Shown: one piece after another, positions 6,573 through 12,073 of the stretch
Numbering within the stretch: the first letter of the stretch is position 1
Layout of the letters: every line of letters begins with the position of its first letter
Source: Nocardioides sp.
GTDB taxonomy: Bacteria > Actinomycetota > Actinomycetes > Propionibacteriales > Nocardioidaceae
Direction of reading: 5' to 3'
DNA: 12,073 nucleotides
Assembly: GCA_031177735.1 (NCBI GenBank)
Contig: JAPSKJ010000055.1
Location: 1 to 12,073 of the forward strand
Position numbers and translations under genes: made by a program
The notes under the pieces: generated by a model
Told to the model about the DNA's origin: nothing
Databases searched by the model: none
Seen by the model: the letters and a program-made list of their open reading frames with translations, nothing else

Positions 6573-6605
6573 ACGGCCGCCCGGGAACACCACCCGGGCG
6601 GCCGT
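6573..6605 (+). terminator. Intercistronic hairpin between pspA and htpX
   Basis: Arms 6573-6585 and 6593-6605 pair perfectly over 13 bp, nearly all G-C, around the 7-base loop AACACCA. A mildly T-rich stretch (CGTTCGTC) follows. It lies 12 bases after the pspA stop and 31 bases before the htpX ATG. It may be a partial terminator that lets some transcripts continue into htpX and pspAB, or a 3' stabilising structure for pspA mRNA; if full termination occurs, htpX would need its own promoter, and none is obvious in the short gap. Confidence 0.62.
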
Positions 6606-6636
6606 CGTTCGTCAAGGCAGGAGGGGATCACAGCAG

Positions 6637-7554
6637 ATGGCACGCACACGGTTCGTCGGTGACGCCGGGCTCACCGCTCGGATGACCACGGTCATGTTCC
6701 TGCTCGGGGCGGCGTTCGTGGCACTGATCGTCGTGCTCATGACCATCGCCGACAGCGGGCCGTTGGCGATGCTGATCGGAGTCGCCGGCCTGGCCATCGC
6801 CTGGTTCCAGTGGTACAACTCCGACACCATCGCGCTCAAGGCCATGCGAGCTCGGATCGTGTCGCCGCAGGAGGCCCCGGAGCTGCACGCCATGATCGAC
6901 CGGCTGTGTGCCCTCGCCGACATGCCGAAGCCGCGGGTCGGCGTCGCCGACACCGACCTGCCCAACGCCTTCGCCACCGGCCGCTCGCCGAAGCGCTCGG
7001 CCGTCGTGGTGACCACCGGCATCCTGCGCAGCCTCACCACGGAGGAGCTCGAGGGCGTGCTGGCCCACGAGCTGAGCCACGTCGCCCACCGCGACGTGCT
7101 GGTGATGACGGTGGCCTCCTCGGCGGGCATCGTGGCCGGCATGCTCGCCCGCGGCTCGCAGTACGGCGCCTACCTGGGCGGCAACCGCCGCGACAACAAC
7201 AACGGCCTGCCGGTGTGGTTGGTGGTGCTCCTGGTCTCCATGGTCGTCTACGCCGTCAGCTTCGTGCTGCTGCGCCTGCTCTCGCGCTACCGGGAGCTCT
7301 CGGCCGACAGGGCCGGCGCACACCTCACGATGAACCCCCGCGCACTCGGCTCGGCCCTGCAGAAGATCACCGGGGAGATGAACGCCATCCCCACCCGCGA
7401 CCTGCGCGGCGCCCAGCCGATGAACGCCTTCTTCATCGCCCCCGCGGTGCGCGGGGTGGGCCTGCGCACCCTCACCGCGACCCACCCGAGCCTGGAGCAG
7501 CGGCTCGAGCAGCTCGCCCGCATCGAGGCCGAGCTCGGCCGCCCGACACAGTAA
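6637..7554 (+). CDS. htpX: Membrane zinc metalloprotease HtpX (M48 family)
   Basis: HtpX degrades damaged or misfolded membrane proteins, with its active site on the cytoplasmic side. The 305-residue protein has two N-terminal hydrophobic segments (about 18-38 and 42-60), the zinc motif HELSH (144-148) within LAHELSHVAHRD, a weakly hydrophobic stretch near 155-170, a strong membrane segment at about 191-213, and the third zinc ligand Glu220 in RELSADRAG. The C-terminal THPSLEQRLEQL is a family hallmark. ATG at 6637 has a strong purine-rich ribosome site (AGGAGGGG at 6619-6626). The gene follows pspA by 76 bases and precedes pspAB by 7 bases. The context suggests quality control of membrane proteins alongside PspA. 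Confidence 0.96.
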   Translation: MARTRFVGDAGLTARMTTVMFLLGAAFVALIVVLMTIADSGPLAMLIGVAGLAIAWFQWYNSDTIALKAMRARIVSPQEAPELHAMIDRLCALADMPKPRVGVADTDLPNAFATGRSPKRSAVVVTTGILRSLTTEELEGVLAHELSHVAHRDVLVMTVASSAGIVAGMLARGSQYGAYLGGNRRDNNNGLPVWLVVLLVSMVVYAVSFVLLRLLSRYRELSADRAGAHLTMNPRALGSALQKITGEMNAIPTRDLRGAQPMNAFFIAPAVRGVGLRTLTATHPSLEQRLEQLARIEAELGRPTQ

Positions 7555-7561
7555 GGCCATC

Positions 7562-8155
7562 ATGGGGTTCTGGGACGTCATCGCCGGCCGCTCGCGCCCG
7601 AAGCCGGCCAATCTCGACAGCCTCTTCGCGATCCCGGATGCGGCGATCACGCTGCAGAGCGCGCACGGCCTGGTCCCGACGGGCGATGGAGCGGTCTGCT
7701 ACCGCCCCGGTCCGGGTGCCGGCTTCGCCCAGACGCAGACCGACATCGTGACGCTCCTCGGCTCCTCCGCAGGAGCTCCACGGATCACCACGTCCCAGGA
7801 CGGCTTCGGCTACACCTGGCTCGAGGTCGACCACGACCCGGTCGATCCGACCAGCCCCGACGTGACCGGGTTGTGCACCGACCTCCACGCGGTCAACACC
7901 ACTCTCGAGCTCAACGGCTACGGCAGCGGGTTGCTGTGCACCCTGGTGCCGTTCGTCGGCGCCGACGGTCGACGGGTCGGGCTGGTCTACCTCTACAAGC
8001 AGGGCACGTTCTACCCGTTCGCGCCCGTCGCCGGAGGCGCGGAGCAGCGCGACAACCTGCTGGAGCTCCAGGTGCGCGACGCACTCGCCAAGGAGCTCCC
8101 GATGGAGCAGGAGCTCTCGCGCTGGCTCGCGGTCTGGGGTGCACCCGGTCTCTGA
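7562..8155 (+). CDS. pspAB: PspA-associated protein PspAB
   Basis: This 197-residue soluble protein has no signal peptide, no membrane segment and no catalytic motif I can point to. The N-terminus (MGFWDVIAGRSRPKPANLDS, then LFAIPDAAITLQ) and internal GLVPTGDGAVCYRPGPGAGF and FGYTWLEVDHDPVD agree with my recollection of the actinobacterial family named PspAB, found next to pspA and htpX. ATG at 7562 lies 7 bases after the htpX stop, with only a poor ribosome site (AAGG) overlapping that stop codon, so translation is probably coupled. The C-terminal part (LLELQVRDALAKELPMEQEL) is likely helical. Biochemical role is unknown; association with PspA or HtpX at the membrane is inferred from gene order. 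The companion family PspAA was not seen here. Confidence 0.83.
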   Translation: MGFWDVIAGRSRPKPANLDSLFAIPDAAITLQSAHGLVPTGDGAVCYRPGPGAGFAQTQTDIVTLLGSSAGAPRITTSQDGFGYTWLEVDHDPVDPTSPDVTGLCTDLHAVNTTLELNGYGSGLLCTLVPFVGADGRRVGLVYLYKQGTFYPFAPVAGGAEQRDNLLELQVRDALAKELPMEQELSRWLAVWGAPGL

Positions 8156-8257
8156 CCGTTTCCGATTCGACCCGAGTCGACCACCGGTCGAGGGCTCACA
8201 GGACCCGCACAGCGGCGCACCACCGCTGACACAGCGCAGATCGCCACGCTCGGCGAC
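8156..8257. other. Gap between pspAB and the export operon
   Basis: These 102 bases separate two functional groups on the same strand. No strong terminator and no clear promoter hexamers were found. TCGACC occurs at 8167 and 8177 and is followed by its complement GGTCGA at 8186-8191, giving a short inverted repeat (6-bp arms, 3-base loop) beside a direct copy; this could be an operator but may be chance in GC-rich DNA. The frame of pspAB stays open after its TGA right up to the next gene's GTG, with no other conventional start in between. Confidence 0.3.
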
Positions 8258-9513
8258 GTGCTGACCACGTCCACCGAGCCCACCGAGGCCGCTTCCGACG
8301 AGCCCGACCGGTCCGACCGGTCCGCCCGCCCCGGCGGTCTCGCCCGCCGCCGACCGCGCCGGCGCCTCGTGCTGCTGCTGGCCCTCGCCCTGCTAACGGT
8401 CGCCGGCGTCGGCGCCTGGCTGCTGACCCGCGGCGACGGCGCCGCTGAGACCACCACCTCCACAGCGACCGTCGCGACCACCACCATGCGCGAGACCGTC
8501 GCAGCCTCCGGCACGGTGCAGCCCCGGCAGACCGCCGAGCTCGCCTTCGAGGTCTCCGGCACCGTCACCGGCGTCTACGTCGCCGAGGGCGACACCGTCA
8601 CCAACGGCCAGCTGCTCGCCCGCGTCGACGCCACCGCGCTGGTCGCCGCCCGCACCGCCGCGCGCAGCAGCTACGACGCGGCCGTGGCCCAGCTGGAGGA
8701 GGACGAGGACGCCGGTGCCAGCGACGTCCAGCTCGCCGCCGACCAGACCGCGGTGGTCTCCGCCGAGGCCGCCCTCGAGCAGGCGCGTCAGGACGTCGAG
8801 GACGCAGAGCTGCGCGCGACGGTCAACGGCACGGTGACGTCGCTCGACCTTGCCGTCGGTGACGTCGTCGGCTCCAGCGGGTCCAGCGGGACCAGCGGGT
8901 CCACGGGAGGCAGCAGCGACACCAGCACGGACAGCGCCAGCACCGCGGCGGTGACCATCGTGTCGACCCACCGCTACCTGGTCGACGCGACCGTCGCGAG
9001 CACCGACGTCGAGCGCCTCACCGAGGGACTGCAGGCCGAGATCACGGTCACCGGCGTCACCGACACCGTCTACGGCACCGTGCAGAGCGTCGGCCTGGTC
9101 GCGGAGACCAACTCCAGCGGGGCGGCGGTCTTTCCCGTGACCATCGAGGTCACCGGCACCCCCGAGGGGCTCTACGCCGGCACCTCAGCCGAGGCCACCA
9201 TCATCGTCAAGCAGATCCCCGACGTGCTCGCCGTCGACAGCCGAGCGCTGCGCGCCGACGGCGACACCACCTACGTCGAGAAGATCGTCGACGGCGGCAC
9301 CGTCCGCACCGAGGTCGAGACCGGTGCTGTCTACGGCATGCAGACCGAGATCGTCTCCGGTCTCGCCGAGGGCGACGTCGTCGAAGTGCCCGGGTTCACC
9401 CGCCCGACGGGCTCCGGCGACGGGGGCGTGGTGCAGCTCGAGGTGCCGGCCGGTGGGCAGCTGCCGGGGCGCACGGGCCCCGGCGACACCTTCATGGTGC
9501 CTGGAGGCGGCCA

Positions 9514-9517
<4 letters not shown>
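8258..9517 (+). CDS. Membrane-anchored HlyD/MacA-like periplasmic adaptor subunit
   Basis: The adaptor of a MacAB-type export system, 419 residues. A short cytoplasmic, basic N-terminus precedes one membrane anchor (about 37-56); the rest is extracytoplasmic. The first lipoyl half is at about 93-125 (AFEVSGTVTGVYVAEGDTV), a short coiled-coil hairpin rich in Ala, Glu and Gln at about 128-182, and the second lipoyl half from about 184 (ELRATVNGTVTSLDLAVGD). The latter is interrupted by a Gly/Ser/Thr linker (205-230) before a beta-barrel domain (about 235-318) and a membrane-proximal domain. GTG at 8258 is the only usual start before the anchor but has no recognisable ribosome site, so the start is uncertain. 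The stop overlaps the ATPase start by four bases (GTGA). The short hairpin fits Gram-positive adaptors that do not reach an outer-membrane channel. Cargo is unknown; antibiotics, peptides or lipids are possible. Confidence 0.92.
8873..8908 (+). repeat. 9-base tandem repeat in adaptor linker
   Basis: Units TCCAGCGGG (8873-8881), TCCAGCGGG (8882-8890) and ACCAGCGGG (8891-8899) are followed by a diverged fourth unit (8900-8908). The unit length is a multiple of three, so copy-number change would alter only the length of the Gly/Ser/Thr linker. A second 9-base tandem (CGACCGGTC twice, 8305-8322) encodes the DRSDRS of the cytoplasmic N-terminus of the same protein. Confidence 0.8.
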
Positions 9518-10220
<703 letters not shown>

Positions 10221-10224
<4 letters not shown>

Positions 10225-11450
10225 GCTGGGCTGAGACCCTCCGCGCCGGACTCGAGGCGATCCGTGCCCACCGGCTGCGCTCGGTGCTGACCATGCTCGG
10301 CATCGTCATCGGGATCTCGTCGGTCATCCTGACCGTCGGCCTCGGCCAGGGTGCGCAGGACCAGGTGCGCAAGCAGATCGACGCGCTGGGCAGCAACTTG
10401 CTCATCGTCTCCCCGGGATCGACGACCAGCTCGACCGGTATGCGGGGCGGCTTCGGCTCTGCCTCGACCCTGACCCTCCAGGACGCCGCCGCCATCGGCG
10501 ACTCCGACGTCGTGCCCGACGCGGCCGCGGTGGCCCCCACGACCACCTCGTCCGTCTCGCTCGTGGCGGGGGAGACCAACTGGACGACCTCGCTCGTCGG
10601 CACGACCACCTCCTGGGTCGACGTGCGCGCGCGGGAGCTCAGCTCGGGCAGGTTCTTCACCGCCGCGGAGGTCGAGCAGGCCGCCCGGGTGGTGGTGCTG
10701 GGGCCCGACACCGTGGCGGAGCTCTTCAGCGGGCCGACCAGCCCGGTCGGGCAGACCGTCACCATCGACGGCACCCCCCTGACGGTCATCGGTGTGTTGT
10801 CCTCCTCCGGCGCCTCGGGGAGCGGACAGACCGAGGACGACCAGGCCGTGGTGCCCCTCGGCACGGCCAAGCAGCTGACCGGCTCCGCGTCGTCGTCGGT
10901 GTCCACGATCTACGTGGAGGCCTCCGCGGCCGACACCCTCTCGGCGGCGTACCAGGAGGTCAACGCGCTCCTGCTCAACCTGCACGGCGTGGAGGCGGCC
11001 GAGGCCGACTTCACCATCGCCACCCAGGACTCCCTGGTCGAGACCGCGAACGCGACCAACGAGACGCTCACCGTGCTGCTCGCCGGCATCGCCGCGATCT
11101 CCCTGCTCGTCGGCGGCATCGGGGTCATGAACATCATGCTCGTCTCCGTCACCGAACGGATCCGCGAGATCGGCCTGCGCAAGGCGCTCGGGGCCACCCC
11201 GACCGTCATCCGACGCCAGTTCCTCGTCGAGGCCTCCCTGCTCGGCCTGGCCGGCGGCGTCATCGGCGTGCTGATCGGGATCGCCGGCGCGCAGGTGCTG
11301 CCCGGCCTGATCGGGCAGCCGGTGTCGATCTCGCTCGTCGCCACCCTGGGGGCCATCGGCACCGCTCTCGCTCTGGGCATCGGCTTCGGGGTCTATCCCG
11401 CCAGCCGTGCCGCCCGCCTCACCCCGATCGACGCGCTTCGCAGCGAATGA
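10221..11450 (+). CDS. MacB/FtsX-family ABC transporter permease
   Basis: The membrane subunit of the export system, 409 residues with the MacB layout of four transmembrane helices. TM1 is at about 21-42, a large extracytoplasmic domain spans about 43-282, and TM2-TM4 are at about 284-308, 335-358 and 368-393. Hallmarks are LRSVLTMLGIVIGISSVI after the N-terminal amphipathic helix, GGIGVMNIMLVSVTERIREI (298-317), GLRKALGAT just after it on the cytoplasmic side, and the closing YPASRAARLTPIDALR. The extracytoplasmic domain is rich in Ser and Thr, with a local SSSGASGSGQTEDD loop. A dimer of this protein with two copies of the ATPase and a ring of the HlyD-like adaptor is the expected assembly. 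It is followed 26 bases later by a lipoprotein gene on the same strand. Confidence 0.96.
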
Positions 11451-11476
11451 CCACCCGCCCACCGAAGGACACCACC

Positions 11477-12073
11477 ATGCGCCTCCTCCAGCCCGCCCGA
11501 CCGGCCCTCACCCTGGCCGCCGTCGCCACGCTCGCCCTCACCCTGACCGCCTGCGGCCAGGACGACAGCGGCAGCGATGCCGCCGCCTCGGGCGACACCG
11601 CCGCCGCGTCGGGCGCCACTGCCGACAGCACCGCCGGACCCGGCCGCACCATCCCGGGCGCGTCCGGCATGGTGGCCGCCATCGACGGCACCACCCTGCA
11701 GGTGCAGAGCGCGATGTCCGGCCAGGTCGCGGTCACCTACACCGACACCACCACCTTCACCGCGCAGGTCGCCGGCACCCTCGGCGACGTGACGGCGGGC
11801 AGCTGCGTGGTCGTCGTGCCGGCCGAGGAGTCGACCAGCGGCACCGACGCCCTCCCGAGCGCCGTGACCGCCGCGTCGGTCCAGATCGTGGCCGCGGACG
11901 ACGGCTGCGCGAGCGGCGCCGGCGGTGGTCCCGGAGGCGCCGGAGGCGGCGAGCGCCCCGAGGGCATGCCGTCGGGTGGGCCCACCGACATGCCCAGCGA
12001 CCGCCCCTCGCGTGGGTCCGGCAGCGGGTCGTTCGTCCGAGCGACCAGCGGCAGCGTGACGGCGGTCAGCGAC
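11477..12073 (+). CDS. DUF5666-type lipoprotein, 3' end outside window
   Basis: The frame is open from ATG at 11477 to the right edge (199 residues so far). GAAGGA sits seven bases upstream as ribosome site. The N-terminus is a lipoprotein signal: a hydrophobic stretch to about residue 22, then the lipobox LTAC with Cys26 as the lipidation site, followed by an Asp/Ser/Ala-rich linker (27-60). Residues about 64-139 (SGMVAAIDGTTLQVQSAM, then VTYTDTTTFTA and TAGSCVVVVP) resemble the beta-strand-rich DUF5666 domain. Cys110 and Cys144 could form a disulfide. A Gly/Pro/Ser-rich linker (145-185) leads to RATSGSVTAVSD at the window edge, apparently the start of a second copy. The protein should sit on the outer face of the membrane. 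Its place directly behind the MacAB-like genes suggests a partner or substrate receptor for that exporter, but this is inference. Confidence 0.82.
   Translation, partial: MRLLQPARPALTLAAVATLALTLTACGQDDSGSDAAASGDTAAASGATADSTAGPGRTIPGASGMVAAIDGTTLQVQSAMSGQVAVTYTDTTTFTAQVAGTLGDVTAGSCVVVVPAEESTSGTDALPSAVTAASVQIVAADDGCASGAGGGPGGAGGGERPEGMPSGGPTDMPSDRPSRGSGSGSFVRATSGSVTAVSD

Noticed and set aside
6628..7650. 340-codon open frame on the minus strand opposite htpX
   Set aside because: Shadow of htpX, which has all zinc ligands and membrane segments. The antisense product is rich in His, Gly and Asp with no motif.

Overview
The window is about 12 kb of very GC-rich DNA (roughly 70% G+C by eye, with strongly G/C-biased third codon positions). 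GTG and TTG starts, TANNNT-type -10 elements and the gene content (PNPase followed by an M16 peptidase and dapB, DUF3043, PspA-HtpX-PspAB) point to the chromosome of an actinobacterium, most likely Nocardioides or a relative; the genus is an inference. No rRNA, tRNA, insertion sequence, phage gene or CRISPR array was seen. Genes are densely packed, and no stretch over 300 bases lacks one.

Region 1 (1-3838) is a housekeeping block: the C-terminal half of polynucleotide phosphorylase (pnp), an M16 zinc peptidase, and dapB of lysine/diaminopimelate synthesis. A small class I SAM-dependent methyltransferase sits on the opposite strand between the peptidase and dapB. It breaks a neighbourhood that is often collinear in actinobacteria. 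Two details stand out: a perfect 15-bp hairpin inside the first codons of the peptidase, and a short minus-strand reading frame with good codon statistics just ahead of dapB.

Region 2 (3839-5597) holds an aldo/keto reductase (+) converging on a DUF3043 membrane protein (-). The two are separated by a 16-bp perfect hairpin that probably terminates transcription from both sides.

Region 3 (5598-8155) starts from a divergent promoter region and carries an envelope-stress cassette: pspA (membrane-binding coiled coil), htpX (membrane zinc protease) and pspAB (PspA-associated protein). A strong hairpin between pspA and htpX could make PspA more abundant than the protease.

Region 4 (8156-12073) is a MacAB-type export operon: a membrane-anchored HlyD/MacA-like adaptor, a MacB-type ATPase and a MacB/FtsX permease joined by 4-nt stop/start overlaps, then a lipoprotein of the DUF5666 type that runs off the window. 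There is no TolC-like outer-membrane channel, as expected for a Gram-positive cell. The lipoprotein may be the extracytoplasmic partner.

Nothing here is a clear undescribed system. The observations most worth a second look are the compact pspA-htpX-pspAB cassette with its internal hairpin, the MacAB-lipoprotein operon, the hairpin translated as part of the M16 peptidase, and the likely leaderless starts of dapB and the aldo/keto reductase.
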